NCBI GenBank assembly: GCA_045537905.1
Contig: JAZSQJ010000015.1
Coordinates: 1-64,000, forward strand
Reading direction: 5' to 3'
Source: SIG636 sp045537905
Lineage (GTDB): Bacteria > Bacillota > Clostridia > Oscillospirales > CAG-382
DNA: 64,000 nucleotides
Shown here: piece by piece, positions 7,892 to 15,867 of the stretch
Layout of the letters: each line of letters starts with the position of its first letter
Position numbering within the stretch: the stretch's first letter is position 1
Made by a program: the position numbers and the translations under genes
The notes under the pieces: generated by a model
Database searches by the model: none
What the model saw: only the letters and a program-made list of their open reading frames with translations
Told to the model about the DNA's origin: nothing

Positions 7892-8357
7892 AACTAATGC
7901 AATGCGTATGCTTGACAATGCAGGCATAGAATACAAGGCGCTGGAGTACGAGTGTGATGAGTCGGACCTGTCAGGTACAACCGTTGCGGCAAAGGTAGGA
8001 CTGCCTCCCGAGATGGTGTTCAAAACCCTTACCGCAAAGGGTGACAAAACGGGACTGTGTGTGTTTTGCATCCCTGCTGATAAGGAGCTGGATTTGAAGA
8101 AGGCAGCAAAGCACAGCGGCAACAAAAGGGTGGAGCTGCTTCCTGTAAAGGAGCTGCTTGGCGCAACGGGCTACATTCGCGGCGGCTGCTCTCCCGTGGG
8201 GATGAAAAAATCCTACCCCACTTATTTTGACGAAACGGTTATTCTTTTTGAGGAGATAACTATAAGCGCAGGCGTCCGTGGCTGTCAACTGCTGCTTAAT
8301 GCGGAAAGGCTTATGGAGTTTTTGAAAGCTCCTTGCTACGACCTGTTAATGCAGTAA
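7884..8357 (+). CDS. ybaK: YbaK/EbsC-family aminoacyl-tRNA deacylase
   Basis: 157 aa. Members hydrolyse mischarged Cys-tRNA(Pro) or related species, guarding translation fidelity. Sequence hallmarks: a conserved Lys in VFKTLTAKGD, CVFCIPADKELDLKKAAK, the GYIRGGCSPVGMKK loop, and the C-terminal ISAGVRGCQLLLN segment typical of the Cys-tRNA(Pro) deacylase branch. The ATG lies inside the end of the DUF1836 gene with GGGGAG upstream, so the pair forms one operon. The substrate is assigned by family resemblance. Confidence 0.88.
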   Translation: MNKTNAMRMLDNAGIEYKALEYECDESDLSGTTVAAKVGLPPEMVFKTLTAKGDKTGLCVFCIPADKELDLKKAAKHSGNKRVELLPVKELLGATGYIRGGCSPVGMKKSYPTYFDETVILFEEITISAGVRGCQLLLNAERLMEFLKAPCYDLLMQ

Positions 8358-8370
8358 AAATACAAAAAAC

Positions 8371-8566
8371 AAAGGGCTGTAAAAAACTCTGTTTTTTACA
8401 GCCCTTTTGCAGGGGATAGGAAAAAATGGTTGGAATGTGCGAGCTGAAGTTCGTACATAGCAAGAAAATATATTACAAATAGTTAATCGTGCTTTTGTCA
8501 CGATTAACAACCGTGTAAGTTGTATAGAATTTTCTTGCGGTCCAGCCTTTTTTTACAGCCCCTTTT
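8371..8566. repeat. Hairpin block between convergent genes, flanked by repeated terminator arm
   Basis: A terminator stem (AGGGCTGTAAAAAA with its complement, ending 8408) follows the ybaK stop. Its right arm, TTTTTTACAGCCCTTTT (8392-8408), recurs nearly unchanged at 8549-8566 beside the minus-strand gene. Between the two copies is a long imperfect inverted repeat (GCAAGAAAAT at 8460 with ATTTTCTTGC ending 8538) around a perfect inner hairpin (8482-8508, GTTAATCGTG/CACGATTAAC). No ORF. It resembles a small insertion into a terminator. Confidence 0.65.
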
Positions 8567-8567
8567 A

Positions 8568-8867
8568 TTAAGACTTAAATACTTTGTTAAGCACTAGCAC
8601 TACACAAGCAATAAGACCAAGTACGATTACAACGCCAAGCATACCAAGACCCATATGCTCAAGAGTTTTGGACATATTGTCCGTGGTAAAGGAAAGCTGA
8701 ACGTCGCCAACTGCGTCCTCGTTATCCTCTACGCTTTCATCTACCGCACCGATGGTAGGAATAGAAGCGTCAGAGCTTGCCTCAAGGCTATCTTCAGCAA
8801 AGGCACTTACGGAGAAAACAGAAATAAGAGTAATAATTGTAAGAATAAATATAATTGTCTTTTTCAT
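8568..8867 (-). CDS. OadG-like gamma subunit of a Na+-pumping decarboxylase
   Basis: 99 aa small membrane protein. It starts with a signal-peptide-like segment (MKKTIIFILTIITLISVFSVSAFA), has an acidic extracytoplasmic spacer, then a C-terminal membrane helix (MGLGMLGVVIVLGLIACVVLVLN) of the kind found in OadG/MmdD gamma subunits, which stabilise the decarboxylase complex. The helix at the C-terminus rather than the N-terminus, plus a cleavable-looking leader, departs from classical OadG. It follows the beta subunit gene directly (stop at 8878), so function is inferred from position as much as sequence. The ATG at 8867 has GAGGTG ~8 nt upstream; a GTG at 8876 overlaps that site. Confidence 0.65.
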   Translation of the reverse strand: MKKTIIFILTIITLISVFSVSAFAEDSLEASSDASIPTIGAVDESVEDNEDAVGDVQLSFTTDNMSKTLEHMGLGMLGVVIVLGLIACVVLVLNKVFKS

Positions 8868-8877
8868 ATTACGCACC

Positions 8878-10038
8878 TCATCCCTGTACCAGACCGAGAA
8901 TCAAACCGCCTGCGATAACGGAAGCGATCTGACCGGAAACGTTAGCTGCGGTGGAATGCATAAGCAAGAAGTTCTGGGGGTCTTCCTTAAGTCCCATCTT
9001 ATGGATAACACGGGAGGACATAGGGAAGGCAGAAATGCCGGCAGCACCGATCATGGGGTTAACCTTCTTCTTGGAGAACAGGTTCATAAGCTTACCAAGC
9101 ATTACGCCGCCAATGGTATCGAATACAAAGGCAAACAGACCAAGACCCATAATAAGGAGGGTAGCGGGCTTAAGGAAAGCCTCGCCTCTCATAGTGAAGG
9201 CGATGGTAATACCAAGGAACAGGGTAACAAGGTTAGCAAGCTCCTTCTGGGCGGTCTGAGAAAGGTTGTCAAGCACGCCGCACTCTCTGATAAGGTTACC
9301 AAACATAAGGAAGCCAACGAGAGCAACGGAAGCGGGAGCAAACAGACCTGCAAGCACGGTAATTATAATGGGGAAAAGTATGCGTGTTGTCTTGGAAACG
9401 GAAGCAGGCTTGTATTCCATTCTTATCATACGTTCCTTTTTGGTGGTGATAAGACGGATAACGGGGGGCTGGATAATAGGCACAAGTGCCATATAGGAGT
9501 AAGCCGCAACGGTGATAGCACCGATATAGTTGGAATTAAGCGCACGGGAAACAACTATAGCGGTAGGACCGTCAGCCGCACCGATTATACCGATAGAAGC
9601 CGCATCCTTGATGTCGAAGAAGAAGCTGGCTACAAAATAGGTGAAGAAAATACCAAACTGAGCTGCAGCGCCAAACAACAGCATCTTGGGGTTGGAAAGC
9701 AGGGGGCCGAAGTCAATCATCGCACCTATACCGATAAAGAGTATAAGGGGGAAGAGCTCGTTAGCGATACCTGCGTTATAAAGAGTCTCAAGAACCTCAG
9801 AAACGCCCTCGGCAGGAACAAGATTGCCTGCGGCATCCATCTGCAAGGGGGTAGGTAGGTTCATAAGTATTGCGCCAAAGCCCATAGGGAGAAGCAGTGT
9901 AGGTTCCATATCCTTTTTTATCGCAAGATAAATAAGGATAGCGCCGATAAGCCACATAACAGGCATTTGCCATTCTATGTTGCCAAAGTAGCGAAACAGT
10001 ATCTGTATACTATCCATTACGTAACAGCGGCAGTTCAA
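8878..10038 (-). CDS. Sodium ion-translocating decarboxylase, beta subunit
   Basis: 386 aa multi-spanning membrane protein of the OadB/GcdB/MmdB family. It couples decarboxylation of biotin-bound CO2 to Na+ export. Family regions visible: FPLILFIGIGAMIDFGPLL, GAADGPTAIVVSRALN (region with the conserved Asp of the Na+ path), AYSYMALVPIIQPP, and a C-terminal GISAFPMSSRVIHKMG with HSTAANVSGQIASVIAGG. The TTG start at 10038 is preferred: AGGAGGTG lies 4-6 nt upstream, while the ATG at 10017 is too far from any ribosome site. It is followed by a gamma-like gene; no alpha (carboxyltransferase) or biotin-carrier gene is present in the window, so the substrate is unknown. Own promoter. Confidence 0.9.
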   Translation of the reverse strand: MNCRCYVMDSIQILFRYFGNIEWQMPVMWLIGAILIYLAIKKDMEPTLLLPMGFGAILMNLPTPLQMDAAGNLVPAEGVSEVLETLYNAGIANELFPLILFIGIGAMIDFGPLLSNPKMLLFGAAAQFGIFFTYFVASFFFDIKDAASIGIIGAADGPTAIVVSRALNSNYIGAITVAAYSYMALVPIIQPPVIRLITTKKERMIRMEYKPASVSKTTRILFPIIITVLAGLFAPASVALVGFLMFGNLIRECGVLDNLSQTAQKELANLVTLFLGITIAFTMRGEAFLKPATLLIMGLGLFAFVFDTIGGVMLGKLMNLFSKKKVNPMIGAAGISAFPMSSRVIHKMGLKEDPQNFLLMHSTAANVSGQIASVIAGGLILGLVQG

Positions 10039-10065
10039 GCCGCACCTCCTAAAATATTTCCATTT

Positions 10066-10094
10066 ATTTTAACTCATTTGTAAGCTTTTGTCAA
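10066..10094 (-). promoter_or_regulatory. Promoter of decarboxylase beta/gamma genes
   Basis: Minus strand TTGACA (10089-10094), 17 bp, TAAAAT (10066-10071). Confidence 0.75.
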
Positions 10095-10109
10095 CTGATA
10101 AATTAGCCT

Positions 10110-10790
10110 CTAAAAGAATTTACCGTTTCTTAGGAGAGATTTATCCGTTATTCGAAAACTGTTTTTATAATATTCAATAAGTCCTTCCTTTTTCATCTTA
10201 GAAAGCTCTCTGGAAAGGGCACTTCTGTCCACGTTAAGGTACCTGGCAAGGCCCTCCCGGTCAAAGGGCAGCTCAAAGGTAGCGGTGCCTGTTTTGCCGT
10301 GCATATAATTAAGCAAGCGTATAATCTTATCCCTGATGGTGGTGGCAGAAATACAAATCATCCTGTCCATCAGGGTAAAGTATTTTTCCGCATAAATCTT
10401 TGCAAGGTTTGAAAGCAAAACGCGTCTCTCCTCTGCAAAATCAAGGGATGGCGTCAGCAAGGACTCAAAGGGTATAAACAAGGCTGTGCAGGGCACCGTG
10501 CTTATAAGGGCAACGGGACTTCGCATAGTATCGTTTGCGGCAAGAAAATCAGCAAAAATCTCACCAACGCCCAGGCTGGAGATAAGAGTGCTGTCACCGT
10601 CAAAGCCAAGGTGTACCGCCTCAATACTTCCTTCCAGCACAATACCCAGCTTGTCGGTACGGTCTCCCTGGTTAATAATAACCTCCCCCTTACCAAAGCT
10701 GCGCTTTACTGCACCTAAGGCTTGCTTAAGCTCTGCCAGTCTGTCCTCCGTAATGCCTGCAAACAAATCACGTTCCTTCTTAGTTTTCAT
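10110..10790 (-). CDS. Crp/Fnr-family transcriptional regulator
   Basis: 226 aa DNA-binding regulator. An N-terminal cyclic-nucleotide-binding-type beta-roll (about residues 15-125, with FGKGEVIINQGDRTDKLGIVLEG and GEIFAD) is followed by a C-terminal winged helix (about 150-220, FDREGLARYLNVDRSALSRELSKMKKEGLIEY). There are no N-terminal Fe-S cysteines, so it is not a classical FNR. The effector is unknown. It starts 5 nt after the mnmM stop with GGGAGGG in between, so the two form an operon. The Na+-pump genes lie directly downstream on the same strand behind their own promoter and are a plausible target (inference). Confidence 0.88.
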   Translation of the reverse strand: MKTKKERDLFAGITEDRLAELKQALGAVKRSFGKGEVIINQGDRTDKLGIVLEGSIEAVHLGFDGDSTLISSLGVGEIFADFLAANDTMRSPVALISTVPCTALFIPFESLLTPSLDFAEERRVLLSNLAKIYAEKYFTLMDRMICISATTIRDKIIRLLNYMHGKTGTATFELPFDREGLARYLNVDRSALSRELSKMKKEGLIEYYKNSFRITDKSLLRNGKFF

Positions 10791-10795
10791 ATATA

Positions 10796-11368
10796 TTAGC
10801 CCTCCCTTTTATACTTAGGGTTAAGCTCTATAAAAATAAAGTAGGGAGACGTAGGTGCATTAAGCACGTTAAATCGGTAGGCAGACAGCTCCTTCTGTTC
10901 ACGCCCGGACAGCATTTCACAGATAAGCTGTCCTTCAATATTGCCCTCCTCGTGACCCGGGTAAACGGCAATAAGCAAGCAACCACCGGGCTTGATTACG
11001 GAAATAGCGGCGTTGATTGCAGGCAGAGTGGTTTCCCTCAAGGTGGTTATCCTTTTGTCCCCTCCGGGTAAAAAGCCAAGATTAAAAACCCCTGCATCCA
11101 AAGGCTCCTTTACGTACTCAAGCAACTTGTGATGGCTATCCTTGATAAGAGTGCACCTCTCCAGACAGTCATTCTCCTCAAGGAGCTTTTTTGTGTTGGC
11201 AAGGGCACCGTCCTGTATATCAAAGGCATAAACCTTGCCCTCCTTGCCAACCCTTTCCGCCAGCCATAGAGTATCGTGGCCGTTGCCCATAGTAAAGTCG
11301 CCAACAACGCTTCCGTTGCCGATGTGGTCGGCAAGCAAATCCTTTTCAATTACACGCAAACTCAGCAT
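10796..11368 (-). CDS. mnmM: MnmM/YtqB-type tRNA wobble-uridine methyltransferase
   Basis: 190 aa SAM-dependent methyltransferase of the YtqB family, which methylates the aminomethyl group of wobble nm5(s2)U to mnm5(s2)U in Gram-positive tRNAs. Diagnostic features are the SAM loop DFTMGNGHDTLWLA, an acidic ribose-binding turn YAFDIQ, and NLGFLPGGDKRITT, near-invariant in this family. ATG 11368 with AAAGGA upstream is preferred over a 13-residue extension that runs into the terminator of the preceding gene. Upstream gene of the mnmM-crp pair; no clear promoter was seen in the 38-nt gap, so readthrough past the 11407-11439 hairpin is possible. Confidence 0.87.
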   Translation of the reverse strand: MLSLRVIEKDLLADHIGNGSVVGDFTMGNGHDTLWLAERVGKEGKVYAFDIQDGALANTKKLLEENDCLERCTLIKDSHHKLLEYVKEPLDAGVFNLGFLPGGDKRITTLRETTLPAINAAISVIKPGGCLLIAVYPGHEEGNIEGQLICEMLSGREQKELSAYRFNVLNAPTSPYFIFIELNPKYKREG

Positions 11369-11406
11369 AACTCTTTCCTTTCTGCCTCGTTTAATTTTCA
11401 CAAACA

Positions 11407-11439
11407 AAAAGACGGTTTTTTCAAACGCGTCTTTTTGCT
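11407..11439 (-). terminator. Terminator of dockerin-amidase gene
   Basis: AAAAAGACG / CGTCTTTTT stem-loop between the amidase gene and mnmM; its T/A symmetry lets it act on either strand. Confidence 0.65.
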
Positions 11440-11506
11440 TGCTTTATTCAAATATTATTACTTACTGAAAAAATATTCGGGTCGAAAACGTTCAAGTCAA
11501 CGGGAC

Positions 11507-13900
11507 TTAGATTTCGTCGATAATGCCTGCGTCGTACTTAAGGATAACGGTAGCGTCAAGGTTGTTTACCTTGTCGTCCTTGTTAACGTCAGCGTTAGCA
11601 ATCTCGTCAACGATGCCTGCATCGTACTTGAGAACAACGGTAGCATCAAGGTTGTCAACCTTGCCGTCGCTGTTGGTGTCGCCAAGGGCATAGATAGGAT
11701 CGTCGGTGCCGCCGTCAATCTTTCTACCAAGAACTTCGATTTCGGTAACAGCTATAACGTATGCCTTGGAGTTGTAATCAACCTTAAAGTAGCGTGCCTT
11801 TACTTCGTCAAAGGTGCCGAGGTGGGTTTCAAGGGAGGTATCCTTTTCTCCACCGGGCGTAGAGAAGTAAATAGTATCGGTAAAGCCCGTAACCTCGGTA
11901 AAGTTTTCACCGTCGTCAGAGTAGGAAACCTTCAGGGAGCCGTCCTGGATACCCTGGAAGCTGGTACCGTGTGCGGAAGCATCGCGGAGAACAACGTTGG
12001 AAATTACTTCTGCCTTGCCAAGGTCAATAGTGATCTCAGCCTTACCGCCTGTACCCTGGAAGCCGACAAAGTTCAAGGGGTTGTTGGCAAAGCCTGCGGT
12101 AGCTATAACGCCGTCAGTAAGCTTGGTAAGATTTTCGTCCTTGGAAACGCCGTAGTAGGAAATCTCTGTGGAGGAACCCTTCCAAACCTCGGTGTACTTC
12201 TTGCCGAGAGCGTAGTTGGTGAGGTGGGAAACGTCAAGCTCGCCCATATCTTCATAGGTAGCTCTGATTTCGGTATCCTTGTTGCTGGTGGTGAAGGCGG
12301 TGGTAGCAGCAGTTGCATCAGCAAAGGTGCCTTCGCCTTCGTCTATAACCCACTTAACAAATGCCTTACCGGGCATATTTCTAGCGGAAATATTAACGGT
12401 CTCGCCGTTAGCGTATCTGCCGGAGCCTGTACCGGAGGTAACGGCAAGGTCATACTTGTCACGGTAGCTAGCCTTAATAACTACGTCACTTGCAATAACG
12501 GTGACAGTAGTGGTGGTAGCGTTTCTGTCAGCAATGGAAGCGCCGCCGTAGGTAACTTCCCAAATGTCAAAGAGGAATACGCCTTCGGGAGCGTTAGCGG
12601 TAACCTCAAAGGTATCGCCTACAGCGTAGTACTTAGGCTCTGCACCGAAGGTATCGTCGTTTTCAACGGTAACCTTGTAAACCTTGGTAAGGGTGGTAAC
12701 GTCAGCAGTGCCGCCCTCATAGGTAGCGGTGGTGCCGTCAATAGCGGTAACGTCAATTATGGTGCCGTCAGCAGTTCTGTAGCTGCCGAGAGCGTAGCCT
12801 GCACCCTTGTAGGTGAGAGCAGAAATATCAATCCAGCCCTTGGTGCCGTCAGCCAGGGTAACCTTACCCCAGTTCCAGGAGGTCTGTTCTACGTAAGCAG
12901 TGCTATCCTTAGCGATGGTGCCAACCTTGCCGGTAGCGGTGTTAGCTGCACGGTAAACGCTGATTTCAGCGGGGATAGCGTATGCGCCCTTGTTGTAAAC
13001 CTTGCTGCTGGGATTGTAATAGGTGTTCTTAACGGTATCGGTTTCAACGTAGGTACCGCCCATTGCTTCGTAATAGTCATACATTCTGTCAAGGAATACC
13101 TTGAAGTATGTACCGTAGAAGTCAAACTTCTTACCGCCGGAGCCAAATACGTAACGCATCTGGATGGGGCAGTTTTTAGCAGCGGAGGAGTAGTGCTGAA
13201 CAACCTGAGTGTAGGGGTTGAAGTTGAGCTTCAAGCAAATGTAAGCAACAAGCTCTGCAAGGTAGGTAGCAGTGCTGTCGAAGGTGTTTGCATACCACTC
13301 ATACATTTCAACAGAATCCCAAAGCTCACCGGCAGAGGTCTGCTCTGCAGGGAAGCCGGGGGTAGCGGTCTCAATACCTACAGCGGAGGAGTTGGAAGCG
13401 TCCTGAACCCAACCCATTTCTATCTTGGTAGCAACGTCGGTGGTGCCCCAGTAGTTACCGCCTGCGTGCCAGCCTTTTTCGTTAAGGGGTATCATCTGGA
13501 AAATACCGTCGTTACCGCAGGTGTAGTGCCAAGAAACCTCAACGTCTGTATTCTTACCGTAGTTGTGGTTAGCAAGGGCGGTAGAAGAAGCGGGATAAGC
13601 GCCGGTGTTGTGTACGGTTATATACTTCTGATAGTTGTATGTACCGCGGCTCTTAAAGTTTTCAGCCATAAAGTCGGCAGTAACCTTCTGCTGCCATCTT
13701 GTACCTTCAGCAAGGTAAAATTCCTCGTTGTTGGTAAGGGTATCGTTGTCGGGGAGAGGAAGATACTCGGGTATCAAAATCTCCGGAGCAACAAATTCAG
13801 CATCTGTAACAACATCAGCTGCAAAGGCAGGGAAAGCGATAACAGCGGATGCCAGTACAAATGTCAGCGCAAGCAAACATGAGAGCAAGCGTTTTTTCAT
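11507..13900 (-). CDS. Secreted N-acetylmuramoyl-L-alanine amidase with discoidin and dockerin domains
   Basis: 797 aa exported modular protein. Order: signal peptide (1-28, ending AFA-AD); amidase_2/PGRP-like domain (~40-230) with the zinc-ligand motif ITVHNTGAY, SWHYTCGNDG, and a second His in VQHYSSAAKNCP; an SH3-like segment (~280-365, WGKVTLADGTKGWIDIS); two repeats resembling divergent InlB-type modules (~395-530); an F5/8-type-C (discoidin) carbohydrate-binding-like domain (~545-720); and a C-terminal type-I dockerin (~735-797) with two Ca-binding repeats, each ending NNLD/DNLD..V.LKYDAGI. It should cleave the muramyl-alanine bond of peptidoglycan. RBS AAAGGAG 8 nt before the ATG. The long opposite-strand ORF is a shadow. 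Confidence 0.9.
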   Translation of the reverse strand: MKKRLLSCLLALTFVLASAVIAFPAFAADVVTDAEFVAPEILIPEYLPLPDNDTLTNNEEFYLAEGTRWQQKVTADFMAENFKSRGTYNYQKYITVHNTGAYPASSTALANHNYGKNTDVEVSWHYTCGNDGIFQMIPLNEKGWHAGGNYWGTTDVATKIEMGWVQDASNSSAVGIETATPGFPAEQTSAGELWDSVEMYEWYANTFDSTATYLAELVAYICLKLNFNPYTQVVQHYSSAAKNCPIQMRYVFGSGGKKFDFYGTYFKVFLDRMYDYYEAMGGTYVETDTVKNTYYNPSSKVYNKGAYAIPAEISVYRAANTATGKVGTIAKDSTAYVEQTSWNWGKVTLADGTKGWIDISALTYKGAGYALGSYRTADGTIIDVTAIDGTTATYEGGTADVTTLTKVYKVTVENDDTFGAEPKYYAVGDTFEVTANAPEGVFLFDIWEVTYGGASIADRNATTTTVTVIASDVVIKASYRDKYDLAVTSGTGSGRYANGETVNISARNMPGKAFVKWVIDEGEGTFADATAATTAFTTSNKDTEIRATYEDMGELDVSHLTNYALGKKYTEVWKGSSTEISYYGVSKDENLTKLTDGVIATAGFANNPLNFVGFQGTGGKAEITIDLGKAEVISNVVLRDASAHGTSFQGIQDGSLKVSYSDDGENFTEVTGFTDTIYFSTPGGEKDTSLETHLGTFDEVKARYFKVDYNSKAYVIAVTEIEVLGRKIDGGTDDPIYALGDTNSDGKVDNLDATVVLKYDAGIVDEIANADVNKDDKVNNLDATVILKYDAGIIDEI

Positions 13901-13960
13901 GTGGTGTTTCTCCTTTTCAATAAATATTTGCAGTAATAGCCTACTGCGTTTTCTACTAGC

Positions 13961-13989
13961 ATTTTATAACAAAACTCAAATAATGTCAA
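13961..13989 (-). promoter_or_regulatory. Promoter of dockerin-amidase gene
   Basis: Minus strand TTGACA (13984-13989), 17 bp, TAAAAT (13961-13966). Confidence 0.75.
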
Positions 13990-14085
13990 CCTGTATTTTA
14001 TATAAAATACAAAATATATTCTGTTAAAAAGTACCAACACTCTTTTTTTCAGAACGAAATATCGTTTTATATAAAAACAATTCCG

Positions 14086-14115
14086 TTGACAGTAAAGGGC
14101 ACGGAGTGCTATAAT
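14086..14115 (+). promoter_or_regulatory. Promoter of MBL-fold hydrolase gene
   Basis: TTGACA (14086-14091), 18 bp, TATAAT (14110-14115). Confidence 0.75.
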
Positions 14116-14147
14116 CAAGGACGTAAACGAAAGGGTGGGTAACGCTT

Positions 14148-14924
14148 ATGAAAATAACGGTTTTAGCAGAAAACGTAACGGAAACGGATAGCCTTTCGGC
14201 AGAGCACGGACTGTCTTTGTACATAGAAACAGACACGAAACGGCTGCTGTTTGATATGGGGCAAACGGATCTGTTTGCAGAAAACGCAAAAAAGCTGGGC
14301 GTAGACCTTGGCGCGGTGGACTTCGCCGTACTGTCTCACGGTCACTATGACCACGGCGGCGGACTGTCTGCCTTTTTGTCCGTAAACGACCACGCCCCCG
14401 TGTACGTAAACGAAAGGGCGTTTTTGCCCTATTATAACGGAAGCGACAAATATATAGGGCTTGATAAAAAGCTACAGGTTGCTGACAGACTACACTTTGT
14501 AAAGGATAGCTTTATTATAATGGAAGGCTTTCATCTTTACACCTGCAACGGCAAACGTAAAAGCTTTGAGCTTGGTAGCTTTGGGCTTAACAAGTTGGAG
14601 GAGGGTAGCCTCGTTCCCGACGATTTTCTCCACGAGCAATACCTGCTTATAGAGGAAAAGGGAAAGCGGGTATTGATAAGCGGATGTTCTCATAAGGGGG
14701 TGCTTAACGTTGTAAAGTGGTTCTCCCCCGATGTTTTTATAGGAGGTTTTCATTTTTCAAAGCTGCCTACGGATAACACGTTGACAGAGTATGCGAGGTA
14801 CCTGTCAGGCTTTGATGCCGACTATTACACCTGCCATTGCACGGGGGTAGAGCAGTTTGAGTATATGCAAAAAACTATGCCAAGGCTGGAGTATATTTCC
14901 ACCGGGAAAAGGATAATAATATAA
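14148..14924 (+). CDS. MBL-fold metallo-hydrolase
   Basis: 258 aa cytoplasmic protein. The metal-binding signature SHGHYDHGGGL and the preceding LLFDMGQTDLFAENAKKLG mark the metallo-beta-lactamase-fold branch often labelled as 7,8-dihydropterin-6-methyl-4-aminobenzene-phosphate synthase-like. Later ligands are in ISGCSHKGVLNVV, IGGFHFSKL and YTCHCTGVEQF. The true substrate of most bacterial members is unknown. RBS AAGGGTGGG. Monocistronic, ending at a bidirectional terminator shared with rhaD. Confidence 0.85.
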   Translation: MKITVLAENVTETDSLSAEHGLSLYIETDTKRLLFDMGQTDLFAENAKKLGVDLGAVDFAVLSHGHYDHGGGLSAFLSVNDHAPVYVNERAFLPYYNGSDKYIGLDKKLQVADRLHFVKDSFIIMEGFHLYTCNGKRKSFELGSFGLNKLEEGSLVPDDFLHEQYLLIEEKGKRVLISGCSHKGVLNVVKWFSPDVFIGGFHFSKLPTDNTLTEYARYLSGFDADYYTCHCTGVEQFEYMQKTMPRLEYISTGKRIII

Positions 14925-14925
14925 C

Positions 14926-14980
14926 AAAAAGCTCCCAAAAGGAGGGTTTGCCGTACAGCATATCCTTTAGGGAGCTTTTT
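14926..14980. terminator. Bidirectional terminator (MBL hydrolase / rhaD)
   Basis: AAAAAGCTCCC (14926-14936) pairs with GGGAGCTTTTT (14970-14980), with a weaker inner AAAGGA / TCCTTT pairing. It lies between convergent genes. Confidence 0.75.
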
Positions 14981-14992
14981 ATATTTACAGTA

Positions 14993-15811
14993 TCACCTTA
15001 AAAAATCCTTTCTGTAATTAACGCCAATGCTTTCCGCAAGGCTTGCAAGCTGCTCGTTTGATATATGGTTTTTACGGGGCAGATGGGCGGTAAGCATATA
15101 AATCTGTGCCGCCTTTTCTGCGGTTTCAATCAGGCCAAAAGCCTCGTCAAGGGTTTTGCCCACGCCGTAAATGCCGTGCATCGCCCAAACCACAAGGCGA
15201 AAACGTCTCATCTTTTCGGCAGTAGCTCTGCCAATTTCCTCCGTACCGCAAACCATCCAGGGAAGCACTCCCACTCCGTCGGGGAACACCATAATCCCCT
15301 CCGTACAGCTCCCCCACAGACTGCGGGTAAAAGCCCCCTCTTCCGGCTCGTGTACGAAGCTCATCGCCATAAGGTGGGTAGGGTGGCAGTGGGTAACCAC
15401 ACGGTTAGAGCCGTCAACACCAAGTCTTTCGATATGGCTCATAAGATGGGCAGGAAGCTCACTGGTAAACCTGCCGCCGCCCTCGTATCCCCATAAAAGC
15501 TCGGCAGTTTTACCGTCCCTTGCAATTCTCAGTATGCCAAGACATTCGGAGGGCTTTTCTCCGATGTTTTTGAAATAGCTGCCCGTCGCCGTAACAAGAA
15601 AGCAGCGTCCCGGCAGGGAAGAGGCGTCAAAATCTATGTTGTAACTGCGTATAACCTTGCTTGTATCAAGGTATTCTGTAAGCTCCGTCTCCTCAAGCAG
15701 GTAGCTTATGTTTCCGCTGTTTCGCTCGCACCAGCCAAGACGGTACATATCCCCCGCAGTTTTTGCTATCTGTTTAATAAAAGGTGCAGAAAGAATATCC
15801 CTCATAAACAT
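14993..15811 (-). CDS. rhaD: Rhamnulose-1-phosphate aldolase
   Basis: 272 aa class II (Zn2+) aldolase that splits L-rhamnulose 1-phosphate to dihydroxyacetone phosphate and L-lactaldehyde. It parallels enteric RhaD throughout: W.ERN.GNISY, FLVTATGSYFKN, the Zn motif VVTHCHPTHLMAMSF, FTRSLWGSCTEGIMVFPDGVG, LPWMVCGTEEIG, and a later Zn His in VVWAMHGIYG. Full length. It stands alone: no rhamnose isomerase, kinase or transporter is within the window, so it is detached from a classical rha operon. AAAGGA precedes the ATG at 15811; the ATG two codons later is also possible. Confidence 0.92.
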   Translation of the reverse strand: MFMRDILSAPFIKQIAKTAGDMYRLGWCERNSGNISYLLEETELTEYLDTSKVIRSYNIDFDASSLPGRCFLVTATGSYFKNIGEKPSECLGILRIARDGKTAELLWGYEGGGRFTSELPAHLMSHIERLGVDGSNRVVTHCHPTHLMAMSFVHEPEEGAFTRSLWGSCTEGIMVFPDGVGVLPWMVCGTEEIGRATAEKMRRFRLVVWAMHGIYGVGKTLDEAFGLIETAEKAAQIYMLTAHLPRKNHISNEQLASLAESIGVNYRKDFLR

Positions 15812-15838
15812 AAAATCCTTTCAAGTGATTACGCCAGT

Positions 15839-15867
15839 ATTATACAGGAAAAATACAAACATTTCAA
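15839..15867 (-). promoter_or_regulatory. Promoter of rhaD
   Basis: Minus strand TTGAAA (15862-15867), 17 bp, TATAAT (15839-15844). Confidence 0.7.

Noticed and set aside
8752..9858. 368-codon plus-strand frame across the decarboxylase genes
   Set aside because: Antisense to an obvious OadB-type membrane protein, no start signal, hydrophilic low-complexity product.
11276..13882. 868-codon open frame on the plus strand opposite the amidase gene
   Set aside because: It is antisense to a gene with a clear signal peptide, four domains and a dockerin. Its translation is low-complexity (Gly/Val/Asn-rich), has no ribosome site, and starts inside mnmM and the terminator.
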